Source of the DNA: Mucilaginibacter empetricola
GTDB taxonomy: Bacteria; Bacteroidota; Bacteroidia; Sphingobacteriales; Sphingobacteriaceae
DNA: 64,000 nucleotides
Direction: 5' to 3'
NCBI RefSeq assembly: GCF_024808665.1
Contig: NZ_JANUBZ010000005.1
Location: forward strand, 310,001-374,000
The notes under the pieces were generated by a model that did not search any database, was not told the origin of the DNA, and saw only the letters and a program-made list of their open reading frames with translations. Below are positions 1 to 8,496 of this stretch, piece after piece. Numbering within the stretch: position 1 is the first letter of the stretch; the number at the start of each line of letters is the position of its first letter. Position numbers and translations under genes: made by a program.

Positions 1-663
1 TATTCTTCTATTGAATACATCATCATTGATGGCTTGTCTAACGATGGCACACTTGATGTTATCAATAAATACAAAAACAAGGTAAGCCAATTCATTAGTG
101 AAAAAGACGCGGGTATTTATGATGCCATGAATAAGGGGCTGGCCATGGCAACCGGCGACTATGTTATTTTTATGAACTCCGGCGATGAATTTTATGAGGC
201 GGAAACTGTTGAGCAGGTTTTTGCTACGCATAACAATGCTGATATTTACTACGGTGAAACCGAAATGATTAATGATGAGGGTCGGAGTTTAGGTCAGCGC
301 CGTCACAAAGCCCCTGGACAATTTACCTGGCGCGGGTTTAAATATGGAATGAGCATCAGCCATCAGGCTATTTATATCCGCAGGTCACTAACAGAAACGT
401 ACGATAGCAGATATCAATTAAGTGCAGATATCGACTGGATTATCCACGCAGCAAAAAAGGCAACAACAGTAGTAAATGTAAACCGGTATGTTGCTAAATA
501 TTTGGTAGGAGGGATGTCAAAAAACAAACACCGGCAAAGCCTGCTGGAGCGTTTTGATATTATGAAACGATACTATGGCTTAGTACCAACTGTTTTCAAC
601 CACTTTATAATTACCTTTAATCTGGGCTGGTATTGGTTGAAGAACAGACGGACTAATGATTAA
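1..663 (+). CDS. Family 2 glycosyltransferase, 5' end outside window
   Basis: This is the C-terminal 220 residues of a GT-A fold glycosyltransferase. The reading frame is open from base 1, so the true start lies upstream of the window. The first visible residues, EYIIIDGLSNDGT, are the classic nucleotide-sugar binding strand of family 2 enzymes. SEKDAGIYDAMNKG and FMNSGDE follow; the latter is the position of the DxD-like metal site, here with NSGD. Such enzymes add a sugar from a nucleotide donor onto a growing polysaccharide or lipid-linked glycan at the cytoplasmic face of the membrane. Donor and acceptor cannot be read from the sequence. It ends just before a strong bidirectional hairpin. 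Confidence 0.88.
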   Translation, partial: YSSIEYIIIDGLSNDGTLDVINKYKNKVSQFISEKDAGIYDAMNKGLAMATGDYVIFMNSGDEFYEAETVEQVFATHNNADIYYGETEMINDEGRSLGQRRHKAPGQFTWRGFKYGMSISHQAIYIRRSLTETYDSRYQLSADIDWIIHAAKKATTVVNVNRYVAKYLVGGMSKNKHRQSLLERFDIMKRYYGLVPTVFNHFIITFNLGWYWLKNRRTND

Positions 664-685
664 TTAAACAGCTTGCAATAAAGTA

Positions 686-720
686 AAAAGAGCGATGGGT
701 TTAAAACTCATCGCTCTTTT
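686..720. terminator. Bidirectional rho-independent terminator
   Basis: An A-run, a GC-containing stem with arms GAGCGATG and CATCGCTC, and a T-run lie between two converging genes (the glycosyltransferase and the YfhO-type gene). The arms extend by further pairs around a short AT loop. The A/T flanks allow termination in both directions. The same core recurs at 48965-48996. Confidence 0.85.
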
Positions 721-742
721 GTTTGTGCAGATATGCCTGGTG

Positions 743-3244
743 TTACGCTTTCTTAGCTGCAACTACAGGTTTTTTCTTTTTGGTTTCAGAATAAACAGCA
801 CCGCCCAAAGCAAGCACCAATAGTATTGAACCCGCCAGTGAAATTTTTTCACCCGTATAATATGATACCGGGTGGAATATAAATTCAATTTTATGATTTC
901 CTACCGGTATTTGCGCAGCGCGGAGTAAATAATCGGCACGGAAGTAAGGTTGTTCCTTACCATCAACATACATTTTCCAACCCTTATCATAATAAATTTC
1001 AGAGAAAACAGCAATCTGGTTTGATCTGGATCCTGTTTGATAAGTCAAATGATCGGGGTTATAGTTGGTAAGGGTGATAGTAGCATTAGGATCTGCACGT
1101 AGCTGGCTGTCATCAAAAAGATGTTTGTATTGCTTGTCAACAATAGCCTCATCTTTTGGAGCAAAGCTGCTTATTGCTTGCATTTCCTGGTCACCGTTGT
1201 CTACCAATTTAATGCTCTTTACAAACCAGGCATGGCCGCATGCAGTTGGATTAGCCTGCATACTCATGCTTTGCGATTGGCCCTGAGTAATAAAATATTT
1301 GGTGTTTAGCATATCCAATACATCCCTGTTTGGCGGATTGGTTGCCAGTTGATTATCCATCAACTCATCGTATCTTTTTAAACGTGCTGCAGAATAACCG
1401 CTTATAGATTTATGGAAGAATGGATTGATTTCGTCGTTTTTAATTTCAGCAGTTAAATCAAATACCCTGAAATCAGGATCGGTATCCCTTGAAATAAAAT
1501 TATCAACTTCTCTTGGTTTAACTACCTGTTCAGCATCTTGCTTTTCCTGAAAGTTGGCTTCTTTTAAATAGCGTTTGTCAATTTGCCACATATCAATCAA
1601 AATAAGTGCAAACAGACCCAGCGAGAACAAAGTTACGTTCACTTTCTGTTTAATAAACAGCCAAACCAAACCGAAAGTTAAAACAACAAATATTAAGGTA
1701 CGTACAGCATCGGCACGTTCTGCATCAATCCTATCGCTAACTATGGCATTGGCGACGCTATTTGCTGTAGCACTATCACCTTTAAAAGCCTGTGTTAAAT
1801 AGGTTATGCCAGTTTGATAGTCAGTTGATTTAAAGTTTAAAAGCAATTGCGGCAAGGCAACCAGTAATAAAGTTAAACCGCCAACAATATAAAACGACAG
1901 ATATAATTTTTTAAGTATTTCTTTTTTGTCAGTAGCAGTAACAATTTCCTGCACAGCCAGAAAGGCCAATATCGGGAAGCAAATGCTGGCAACTGCTAAA
2001 ATTGATTCAACAGCACGGAATTTGTTGTAAAGCGGGAAATAATTAAAGAATAAATCAGATACATAAGGCCAATTGCTACCGAATGACAGCAGCATAGTCA
2101 ATACAACGGTGCCTAATAACCACCATTTTAGGCGGCTTTTAACAATCAGCAATCCAAATAAAAACAAGAAGCAAATAACAGCTCCAAAATAAAACGGACC
2201 TGCCGTGCTGGGTTTATTACCCCAATACATGGAAAGCCCGGGAACGCCGCCTGATATTTGCTGGGCATAAGTAAGCGCTTGATCGGCGGGAATATTTTTA
2301 TCAAGGAAAACTTTTGTGGTTGCTGAATTTTGGTCAATCGCTTCTGATGGGCCTGAGGCGCCACCGTAAGCGTTAGGGACTAAAAAGGTTAAACATTCGC
2401 CAACACCCTGACTCCACTGGTAAGCATATGTTTTGCTTAAGCCATTGCTTGGCTCCTGAGTATGTTGGGTTAAGTTTGAAGGGCCTCTGTAGCTGTATTT
2501 GCTATATTCAAGCGTACTCCAAAGCAGGGACGCATTTACCAGTAACGAAATAACAATTGCTACACCCAAATACCCCAATGATTTTAAAAACGCAGGTGTT
2601 GTTTTGCTTTTAACTGCATGATATAACTCAATACAAATTAAAATGAACAAGGCCATTAACAGGTAATAGGTCATTTGAATATGGTTGGCTTTAAATTCCA
2701 ATGCCATAAACAACGCCGTTAATGCTCCACCAACAACGTACCGGCCGCGCAGGGTTAATAGTACGCTGGCTATAATTGGCGCAAAAAAGGCAATGGCCAG
2801 AGCCTGGTTGGAGTGGCCCGCTACCAATAAAATTATATTGTATGATGAAAACGTAAACGCAACTGCGCCTGCGGCTGCAAACCAAGGATTAAGCTTTAAA
2901 ACACTTAGCAAAAAGTAAGTGCCAAACAGCAGCAGTAACACATTGTAAATAGGGTTAGGGAAAACGGCTATCAGTACTTTAACTATAGTTGAGGCAATAT
3001 TGTTGGTGTACGGAGCCCAGATCTGATAGACTGGCATACCGCCAAATATCTGGTTGGTCCACAAGATGGTGGTGTCTTTCGCTCTGTAATCGTTAATTTC
3101 TTTTTGTGTGGATTGGGCGCCCAGTACGTCTGCCTGCCCTAAAGTTTTACCCTGAAATGCAGGAGTAAAATACAAGAAACATATCACTAAAAAAATTGCT
3201 GCAATTAAAAAGTGAATGCCATTCCGCTTGAACCAGTTATTCAT
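743..3244 (-). CDS. YfhO-family polytopic membrane protein
   Basis: An 833-residue integral membrane protein of the YfhO type. There is one N-terminal membrane segment at about residues 10-28, many more between about 85 and 560, then a large soluble domain (about 570-785), a final membrane segment and a Lys-rich tail. The architecture resembles GT-C fold glycosyltransferases, and in Firmicutes YfhO is linked to glycosylation of lipoteichoic acid. The Bacteroidota members have no assigned substrate that I know of. It is the last gene of a minus-strand group with the two small proteins at 3328-3875. A glycosyltransferase converges on it from the left, consistent with but not proof of a role in surface glycan modification. 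Confidence 0.85.
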   Translation of the reverse strand: MNNWFKRNGIHFLIAAIFLVICFLYFTPAFQGKTLGQADVLGAQSTQKEINDYRAKDTTILWTNQIFGGMPVYQIWAPYTNNIASTIVKVLIAVFPNPIYNVLLLLFGTYFLLSVLKLNPWFAAAGAVAFTFSSYNIILLVAGHSNQALAIAFFAPIIASVLLTLRGRYVVGGALTALFMALEFKANHIQMTYYLLMALFILICIELYHAVKSKTTPAFLKSLGYLGVAIVISLLVNASLLWSTLEYSKYSYRGPSNLTQHTQEPSNGLSKTYAYQWSQGVGECLTFLVPNAYGGASGPSEAIDQNSATTKVFLDKNIPADQALTYAQQISGGVPGLSMYWGNKPSTAGPFYFGAVICFLFLFGLLIVKSRLKWWLLGTVVLTMLLSFGSNWPYVSDLFFNYFPLYNKFRAVESILAVASICFPILAFLAVQEIVTATDKKEILKKLYLSFYIVGGLTLLLVALPQLLLNFKSTDYQTGITYLTQAFKGDSATANSVANAIVSDRIDAERADAVRTLIFVVLTFGLVWLFIKQKVNVTLFSLGLFALILIDMWQIDKRYLKEANFQEKQDAEQVVKPREVDNFISRDTDPDFRVFDLTAEIKNDEINPFFHKSISGYSAARLKRYDELMDNQLATNPPNRDVLDMLNTKYFITQGQSQSMSMQANPTACGHAWFVKSIKLVDNGDQEMQAISSFAPKDEAIVDKQYKHLFDDSQLRADPNATITLTNYNPDHLTYQTGSRSNQIAVFSEIYYDKGWKMYVDGKEQPYFRADYLLRAAQIPVGNHKIEFIFHPVSYYTGEKISLAGSILLVLALGGAVYSETKKKKPVVAAKKA

Positions 3245-3277
3245 CTAAGTTTTATAAAGGGGATAATTTTATTTCTC

Positions 3278-3285
3278 CAAAAATA
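3278..3285 (-). promoter_or_regulatory. Candidate -7 promoter element for YfhO gene
   Basis: The minus strand reads TATTTTTG, an exact match to the Bacteroidota -7 consensus TAnnTTTG, about 34 bases upstream of the YfhO start codon. No clear -33 TTG was found at the usual spacing, so the gene may also be read from the upstream promoter at 3895-3902. Confidence 0.4.
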
Positions 3286-3327
3286 TAAATTAGTATGGTA
3301 AAAGGAATTATAATGTTTTTATTAAAA

Positions 3328-3615
3328 TTATGCCCTTCCTCTGAAAAGAAAAAACACGCCGATAAGTATAACAATACTTACGACATAGGATATTGTGATA
3401 ACTTTTGTGAACTCTTCCCTGTTTCTGCGGATGGTAAAGAAATTGTAGAGTGCGAGGCCGCCCAAAACAACCCAAAAAAACCAGTTAATATGATTGCGGG
3501 TAGTAAACAGGGCTACATTAATAGCCACAACAATAAAATTGGCAATTATTAAAAGCGTGGATTCAGGAGTATTGTTATGTCTTCGGCGGCGTTTATATAC
3601 TTCTTCTGGCAGCAT
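3328..3615 (-). CDS. Small three-helix membrane protein, unknown function
   Basis: A 95-residue protein that I do not recognise. After a basic N-terminus (KRRRRH) it has three hydrophobic stretches, at about residues 18-36, 43-60 and 70-92. A basic loop, RRNREEF, lies between the second and third helix, predicting an inner-membrane location. It starts five bases after the DUF4834 gene stops, so the two are almost certainly co-transcribed. The complementary-strand ORF over the same bases lacks family resemblance and is treated as a shadow. Confidence 0.7.
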   Translation of the reverse strand: MLPEEVYKRRRRHNNTPESTLLIIANFIVVAINVALFTTRNHINWFFWVVLGGLALYNFFTIRRNREEFTKVITISYVVSIVILIGVFFLFRGRA

Positions 3616-3620
3616 AATTG

Positions 3621-3875
3621 CTATTTTATCTCTTCATAATCAATAAACTCACCCTCAGAATCAGGTATCGATCCTTTTTTGGTTTCAGGTTTGTATTCAA
3701 CCTTTATTTTACCAGTAGGTGGGGCATTGTTGGTATAGTTTTGTTGCTGACTGTGTTGTTGTTGCGCCTTATTTACCACGTTTTGAAAAAGCATTGGTAA
3801 AAAGATACGCGCAAGTGTCCTTAAAACATAGATGACCAAAATGACCATCAAAAGGAAATCTAATATTTCTCCCAT
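3621..3875 (-). CDS. DUF4834 family small membrane protein
   Basis: An 84-residue protein with one N-terminal hydrophobic helix (about residues 5-27), then a Gln/Asn-rich linker and an acidic C-terminal tail ending in DSEGEFIDYEEIK. The closing pattern KGSIPDSEGEFIDYEEI is what I associate with Bacteroidota DUF4834 proteins. No function is established. It is the first gene of the minus-strand group that continues through the 95-residue membrane protein to the YfhO gene, and it has its own TATATTTG promoter element just upstream. Confidence 0.75.
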   Translation of the reverse strand: MGEILDFLLMVILVIYVLRTLARIFLPMLFQNVVNKAQQQHSQQQNYTNNAPPTGKIKVEYKPETKKGSIPDSEGEFIDYEEIK

Positions 3876-3894
3876 TTTGTAAAAAATTAGCCTG

Positions 3895-3902
3895 CAAATA
3901 TA
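3895..3902 (-). promoter_or_regulatory. -7 promoter element (TATATTTG) for DUF4834 group
   Basis: The minus strand carries TATATTTG, an exact TAnnTTTG match, 20 bases upstream of the DUF4834 start codon. A TTTTTG lies a further 12 bases upstream, closer than the usual -33 spacing. This is the most likely promoter for the three-gene minus-strand group. Confidence 0.5.
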
Positions 3903-4024
3903 ATATTATAACGGCAAAAATGTTTTGTTATGATTTTGCCTTTACTATCGACAAATTATTTACGGCTTTTGTTACAAATAAGATTCATTGATGATTTGGA
4001 AATGACAATCATGTAATGGTCTTA

Positions 4025-6049
4025 TTAAAACTTCTCTTCCATCATTTTTTCAAGAGCAAACATTTCATCACGCAGTTTGGCTGCCAATAGGAAGTCCATG
4101 TTTTTTGCTGCCGCGAGCATCTCCTTTTTGGTGTTTTCTATTGATTTCTTCAAATCGGGTTTGGTCATATACTGTACAATCGGATCAGCCGCCAACGATG
4201 CGGTATCCATTTCAACATAAGCCTTTTGTACACCGCCTTTAAAGTCGACAACCGAAGTTTGTTCAATAATCTCGCTCTTTGATTTACCCACAGTTTTTGG
4301 GGTGATACCATGTTCGGTATTATACTTTATCTGAATATCCCGGCGGCGATTGGTTTCATCCATCGTGATCTGCATGGAAGCGGTAATCTTATCAGCATAC
4401 ATAATCACTCGTCCGCGGTCATTCCTGGCGGCGCGGCCAATGGTTTGTATCAATGAGCGTTCTGATCGTAAAAAACCTTCTTTGTCAGCATCTAAAATGG
4501 CTACTAATGATACTTCGGGTAAATCCAAACCTTCGCGTAACAGGTTAATACCTATCAATACATCAAATTCGCCTAAACGTAAGCCTCTCAAAATCTCTAC
4601 ACGTTCCAGTGTTTTTACTTCTGAGTGAATGTAGCGGCATTTAATACCCAGCCTATCCATGTATTTGGCTAATTCTTCGGCCATGCGTTTGGTTAAGGTA
4701 GTTACCAGTATACGGTCGCCCATTTTTACGGTTTTGTCTACCTCATCCAAAAGATCATCAACCTGATTAATTACCGGCCGTATATCAATTACGGGATCAA
4801 GTAGTCCGGTAGGGCGAATTACCTGCTCAACTACCACACCGCCTGATTTTTCTAATTCAAAATCGCCTGGCGTAGCACTTACATAAATGGTTTGCGGCGC
4901 CAGTCCCTCAAATTCCTGGAAATTTAACGGACGGTTATCCATCGCAGCAGGCAGGCGGAAGCCGTATTCAACCAACGATATTTTGCGGGAGCGGTCACCG
5001 CCATACATTGCCCTTATTTGTCCTACGGTTACGTGGCTTTCATCAATCACCATCAGGTAATCATCGGGGAAATAATCCAGCAAACAGAAAGGCCTTGCCC
5101 CGGGCTGTCGCCCATCAAAAAAGCGAGAGTAATTTTCAATGCCCGAGCAGTAGCCCAGCTCACGTATCATTTCTAAATCGTAATTAACTCTTTCTTCCAG
5201 GCGCTTGGCCTCCAGGAATCTGCCATCATCAATAAACTGTTTTTTTCGCATTTCCAGTTCTTCCTGTATGGCCCAGATAGATTGGGTGAACCGCTCGCGC
5301 GGAGCAACATATAAAGTAGCCGGGAACAATACCATGTGCGTCATTTTCTCCATGGTTTTGCCGGTAGTAACATCAAAAGTAGTTAACTCTTCAATATCAT
5401 CGCCAAAAAACGAAACACGGTAAGCATGATCCATATAAGCCGGGAAAATATCAACAATATCCCCTTTTACCCTAAACGTCCCGCGTTTAAAATCAGCTGT
5501 AGTACGTGAGTACAGAATCTCAACCAGCCGGTGTAGAAAAGCATTACGGCTAATTCGGGTACCCACCGCAAAACGGAATACCGAATCTTTAAAATCATCC
5601 GGATTTCCCATACCGTAAATACAGGATATAGACGAAACCACAATAACATCGCGCCTTCCCGACATTAATGCAGATGTGGTGCGCAGCCTTAGTTTTTCAA
5701 TCTCCTCATTTATCTGCAGATCCTTTTCAATATAGGTATTGGTAGTGGGGATAAATGCCTCTGGCTGATAATAATCATAGTACGAAACAAAATAATTGAC
5801 AGCATTATCCGGAAAGAACTGCTTGAACTCACCGTACAATTGTGCCGCCAGTGTTTTATTGTGGCTTAAAATTAAAGTCGGCTTTTGTGTTTGCGCTATA
5901 ACGTTAGCAATGGTAAACGTTTTGCCCGAGCCGGTAACACCAAGCAGCGTTTGAAAAGGATCATTATTATTTACGCCTTCAACCAGTTGCCTTATGGCTT
6001 CGGGCTGGTCGCCGGTGGGTTGATATTGAGAGGTGATGTTAAAATCCAT
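4025..6049 (-). CDS. uvrB: UvrABC excinuclease subunit B
   Basis: A 674-residue UvrB, the damage-verification helicase of nucleotide excision repair that takes over from UvrA and recruits UvrC. The Walker A motif GVTGSGKT is at residues 37-44, the beta-hairpin region that grips DNA (YYDYYQPEAFIP) near 92-103, the DESH Walker B box near 335, and helicase motifs YVSATPGDFE and TTLTKRMAEELA follow. The late motif RRDIQIKYNTEHGITP and a C-terminal UVR helical pair that contacts UvrC complete it. The length is normal for the family. It is monocistronic here, divergent from upp. The start is supported by the conserved N-terminal FxxxxxYxPxGDQPEAI pattern beginning within a few residues. Confidence 0.97.
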   Translation of the reverse strand: MDFNITSQYQPTGDQPEAIRQLVEGVNNNDPFQTLLGVTGSGKTFTIANVIAQTQKPTLILSHNKTLAAQLYGEFKQFFPDNAVNYFVSYYDYYQPEAFIPTTNTYIEKDLQINEEIEKLRLRTTSALMSGRRDVIVVSSISCIYGMGNPDDFKDSVFRFAVGTRISRNAFLHRLVEILYSRTTADFKRGTFRVKGDIVDIFPAYMDHAYRVSFFGDDIEELTTFDVTTGKTMEKMTHMVLFPATLYVAPRERFTQSIWAIQEELEMRKKQFIDDGRFLEAKRLEERVNYDLEMIRELGYCSGIENYSRFFDGRQPGARPFCLLDYFPDDYLMVIDESHVTVGQIRAMYGGDRSRKISLVEYGFRLPAAMDNRPLNFQEFEGLAPQTIYVSATPGDFELEKSGGVVVEQVIRPTGLLDPVIDIRPVINQVDDLLDEVDKTVKMGDRILVTTLTKRMAEELAKYMDRLGIKCRYIHSEVKTLERVEILRGLRLGEFDVLIGINLLREGLDLPEVSLVAILDADKEGFLRSERSLIQTIGRAARNDRGRVIMYADKITASMQITMDETNRRRDIQIKYNTEHGITPKTVGKSKSEIIEQTSVVDFKGGVQKAYVEMDTASLAADPIVQYMTKPDLKKSIENTKKEMLAAAKNMDFLLAAKLRDEMFALEKMMEEKF

Positions 6050-6118
6050 AGAATATGTAAAAATACGAATTAGTGATTAGAGTTTGGAGTTTAGCAATCA
6101 GTTTGTCTGATTCTCCCC

Positions 6119-6168
6119 GCCTGTTATCAAAATTATAACCTTACAGTGACAGCCTTATGTCAACAGGC
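6119..6168. promoter_or_regulatory. Nested inverted repeats upstream of upp
   Basis: In the 213-base uvrB-upp gap, GCCTGTT (6119-6125) is inverted as AACAGGC (6162-6168). Inside it lies TGACA-N6-TGTCA (6147-6162). This could be an operator or leader hairpin for upp. Around 6068-6100 there is also degenerate GATTAGAG-like sequence resembling the words at 23555-23705. Confidence 0.3.
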
Positions 6169-6262
6169 AATTTAATTGTTCAAATTAATAAAATGGGTAA
6201 ACAATCAAAAGTTGAAATAGTTATCCTTCAAAACATCACAAAATATAATTGTATTTTTAGCT

Positions 6263-6907
6263 ATGATTTTTGTACTAAACAAGGACAACACTATTGGGAA
6301 CCAGTTTTTGGCCGAATTGCGTGATGTTACCATACAGCAGGATAAAGCCCGTTTCAGGGCTAACCAGGAAAAACTTGGTCAGATACTGGCTTACGAAATA
6401 AGTAAAACACTAAAATATACCGACAAGGAAGTGCAAACACCGCTTGGCATTGCCAACGTTGGTTTGCCTGCTGAATTACCGGTTATTGGAACCATATTAC
6501 GTGCTGGCTTGCCATTTCAACAGGGTTTTTTGAATTATTTTGATCAGTCGCCCGCTTTGTTTGCCACGGCGTATCGCAAGGTTAAAAAAACAGGTGCTTT
6601 TATTATTAATATCGATCATATATCATCGCCTAACCTGGATGGCAAAATATTGATTATGTGCGATACCATGTTGGCAACCGGCCAAAGCATAGTACAGGTT
6701 TGTAAGGAGATAATTGCCCAGTACGATATCAAAGAATTACACATTGCAGCTGTAATAGCCAGCACAGAAGGCATTACCCATGTGCGGGCAAACCTACCCA
6801 AAGCAAAATTATGGCTTTGTGCAGTTGACGAAGAAATGACCAGCAAAGCTTATATCGTTCCCGGCTTAGGCGATGCAGGCGATTTGGCGTTTGGAGAAAA
6901 AGCGTGA
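6263..6907 (+). CDS. upp: Uracil phosphoribosyltransferase
   Basis: A 214-residue UPRT converting uracil and PRPP to UMP in pyrimidine salvage. The N-terminal half has ILRAGLPFQQGFLNYFDQ, the family's dimer and active-site region. The PRPP loop reads CDTMLATGQS, where most homologues have DPMLATGxS, so Pro is replaced by Thr. The uracil-binding C-terminus YIVPGLGDAGDLAFG is intact. The close fit to Bacteroidota UPRT over its full length supports the start. A near-consensus -7 box TATTTTTA sits only a few bases upstream, implying a very short leader. The next gene, a pyrimidine nucleotidase, fits the same pathway. Confidence 0.95.
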   Translation: MIFVLNKDNTIGNQFLAELRDVTIQQDKARFRANQEKLGQILAYEISKTLKYTDKEVQTPLGIANVGLPAELPVIGTILRAGLPFQQGFLNYFDQSPALFATAYRKVKKTGAFIINIDHISSPNLDGKILIMCDTMLATGQSIVQVCKEIIAQYDIKELHIAAVIASTEGITHVRANLPKAKLWLCAVDEEMTSKAYIVPGLGDAGDLAFGEKA

Positions 6908-6910
6908 AAA

Positions 6911-7022
6911 CGGATTTCGGAGTTTCGATTTCGGATCTGAAAAGTTTAATTTTGATGCCGAGGGAGAATTGAACTTCTTAAAGCAGAATAATATCCGAAA
7001 TGCAAAATCCGACATCTGAAAT
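6911..7022. repeat. Imperfect inverted token repeat between upp and nucleotidase gene
   Basis: The left arm (6911-6942) is a string of related words, CGGATTT, CGGAGTTT, CGATTT and CGGATCTGAAA. The right arm (6993-7022) carries the inverted forms ATCCGAAAT (6993-7001) and AAATCCG (7005-7011), followed by TCTGAAAT. The right arm runs across the start codon at 7000, so the first codons of the downstream gene belong to the repeat. Confidence 0.6.
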
Positions 7023-7716
7023 AAAAAAATACCAGCATATTTTCTTCGACCTCGATCATACCATTTGGGATTTTGATAAAAATGCAGAAGAGACTTTATA
7101 CGAGTTGTATGATATTTACCGGTTAAATGAAATAGGCCTGCCATCGCCGACCGTTTTTATTGAAACCTATACCCGCAATAACCATCAGCTTTGGGCAGAA
7201 TATCATACCGGTAAAATTACTAAAACCGAGCTTCGCGAAACTCGTTTCAGGCGCACTTTTTTGGAACTGGGGCTGCGTCCGGATGTTATCCCGTTACAGT
7301 TTGAGGACGACTATGTTAAGCTTTGTCCAACTAAAACCAATTTGTTTCCACACGCTCATGAAACATTGCAGTATCTTCAAAGTAAATACACGCTTCACCT
7401 AATATCCAATGGGTTTAAAGAGGCATCGACCTTAAAAATAGGAAATACCAATATTGGCGGATATTTTGAGCATGTTATTATATCAGAAGTGGTTGGCTAT
7501 AATAAGCCCGACAAAGCCATATTTGAACATGCCCTTAATTTAGCAGGAACCACAAAAAATGAAAGCTTGATGATAGGGGATAGTCTGGAAGCAGATATCT
7601 ATGGCGCTTTAAATTTTGGTATGGACGCTATTTATTTTAATCCGTTTAATGTCCCTAAGCCTGATGATGTGCCTTTACAGATTACCCATTTAAAAGAACT
7701 AACTTTACTATTATGA
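7000..7716 (+). CDS. YjjG-family noncanonical pyrimidine nucleotidase (HAD)
   Basis: A 238-residue haloacid dehalogenase-type phosphatase. Motif I is FFDLDHTIWDF with the nucleophile and acid/base aspartates (FDLDHT). Motif II is LISNG, the lysine of motif III sits in GYNKPDKAIF, and motif IV is MIGDSLEADIYGA. The YjjG family dephosphorylates noncanonical or surplus pyrimidine nucleoside monophosphates, limiting their incorporation into DNA, and an alpha-helical cap (about residues 20-100) selects substrate. No other start codon precedes motif I, so the start at 7000 stands, although residues MQNPTSEI are encoded by repeat sequence. It lies downstream of upp and overlaps the DinB-like gene by four bases. 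Confidence 0.88.
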   Translation: MQNPTSEIKKYQHIFFDLDHTIWDFDKNAEETLYELYDIYRLNEIGLPSPTVFIETYTRNNHQLWAEYHTGKITKTELRETRFRRTFLELGLRPDVIPLQFEDDYVKLCPTKTNLFPHAHETLQYLQSKYTLHLISNGFKEASTLKIGNTNIGGYFEHVIISEVVGYNKPDKAIFEHALNLAGTTKNESLMIGDSLEADIYGALNFGMDAIYFNPFNVPKPDDVPLQITHLKELTLLL

Positions 7717-8234
7717 ACATAGCCAAGGAACGTAAGGCAATTGATGAGGCATTAGATAGTTACCGCAGTCAATTGGATACTATTCCTGATGAAATGTTTA
7801 CGCTTACTCCGCCTGATGGGGGATGGTCATTCGCTGAAGCATATTCGCACATTCTGCAAGCTACACTTGGCTCGCTAATTGCCTTGGAGCGTTGTACACA
7901 TGATAACTGCAAGCCAACTAAGGAGGGGTTAAATATTTTTGGAAAAATCATGCTGTTTACCGGTGTGTTTCCAAGGGTAAAAGCTCCCGAAAAAGTAAAC
8001 GCCAAAATGCCGGCAATTAAGATAGATAAGGAAGAAGCGCGAAACTTAATTGTAAAATGCCGCATGCGTTTGGATGAGATAACACCGCTTATAAAAAAAT
8101 CATCGCCCGCTTCGCGCCACAAGCACCCGCGCTTGGGAATGCTGAATGCAAAGCAATGGTTAAAGTTTATAAGGATTCATTTAAAACATCATTTAAAGCA
8201 ACTGAAACGGATTGACGAAAAAATTTCAAAATAA
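7713..8234 (+). CDS. DinB-like four-helix protein
   Basis: A 173-residue protein with a DinB/YfiT-like pattern: an N-terminal helix, then WSFAEAYSHILQA with the first conserved His, and a C-terminal helix with IRIHLKHHLKQLKRI. In this superfamily three histidines bind a divalent metal, and members act as thiol-dependent transferases or have unknown roles. The actual substrate here is unknown. The start overlaps the stop of the YjjG-like gene as ATGA, so translation is probably coupled. Confidence 0.78.
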   Translation: MNIAKERKAIDEALDSYRSQLDTIPDEMFTLTPPDGGWSFAEAYSHILQATLGSLIALERCTHDNCKPTKEGLNIFGKIMLFTGVFPRVKAPEKVNAKMPAIKIDKEEARNLIVKCRMRLDEITPLIKKSSPASRHKHPRLGMLNAKQWLKFIRIHLKHHLKQLKRIDEKISK

Positions 8235-8310
8235 ATGAAACCTTTTACATTTAATGAAGTCTTAACATTAAAATAATCTGATTGGCAGATATTTGTAAAA
8301 ATTGTACAAG

Positions 8311-8421
8311 ATGCATTTTGAATTTGCTTACATGATCGTAGTTGGGTTGCTGTCGCTTGTTGGTGTATTTTATCTCAGCCCATTTGAATTAAAAGTTAAT
8401 GACGACGACGAGGAAGAATAA
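8311..8421 (+). CDS. Candidate 36-residue single-pass membrane peptide
   Basis: The ORF encodes 36 residues. Residues 6-23 form one hydrophobic helix (AYMIVVGLLSLVGVFYL), followed by a short linker and an acidic tail DDDEEE. The composition is unlike random intergenic sequence, and a purine-poor but plausible leader precedes it. It sits alone in the 262-base gap between the DinB-like gene and the LpxH-like gene, with the downstream gene 75 bases away. I do not recognise a family. It may be a small membrane regulator or simply an unannotated conserved peptide. Confidence 0.5.
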   Translation: MHFEFAYMIVVGLLSLVGVFYLSPFELKVNDDDEEE

Positions 8422-8496
8422 TCGTTGCCCATCTGTTTTTCTAATATGTTGCTGGTATAATCACATACCGGTCGTATCAATCTCCCCCCAATTTTA

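Noticed and set aside
6157..6324. 55-residue ORF that starts in the uvrB-upp gap and runs into upp in another frame
   Set aside because: Its second half is out-of-frame upp sequence, and the first half has no conserved look. It would compete with the clear upp start.
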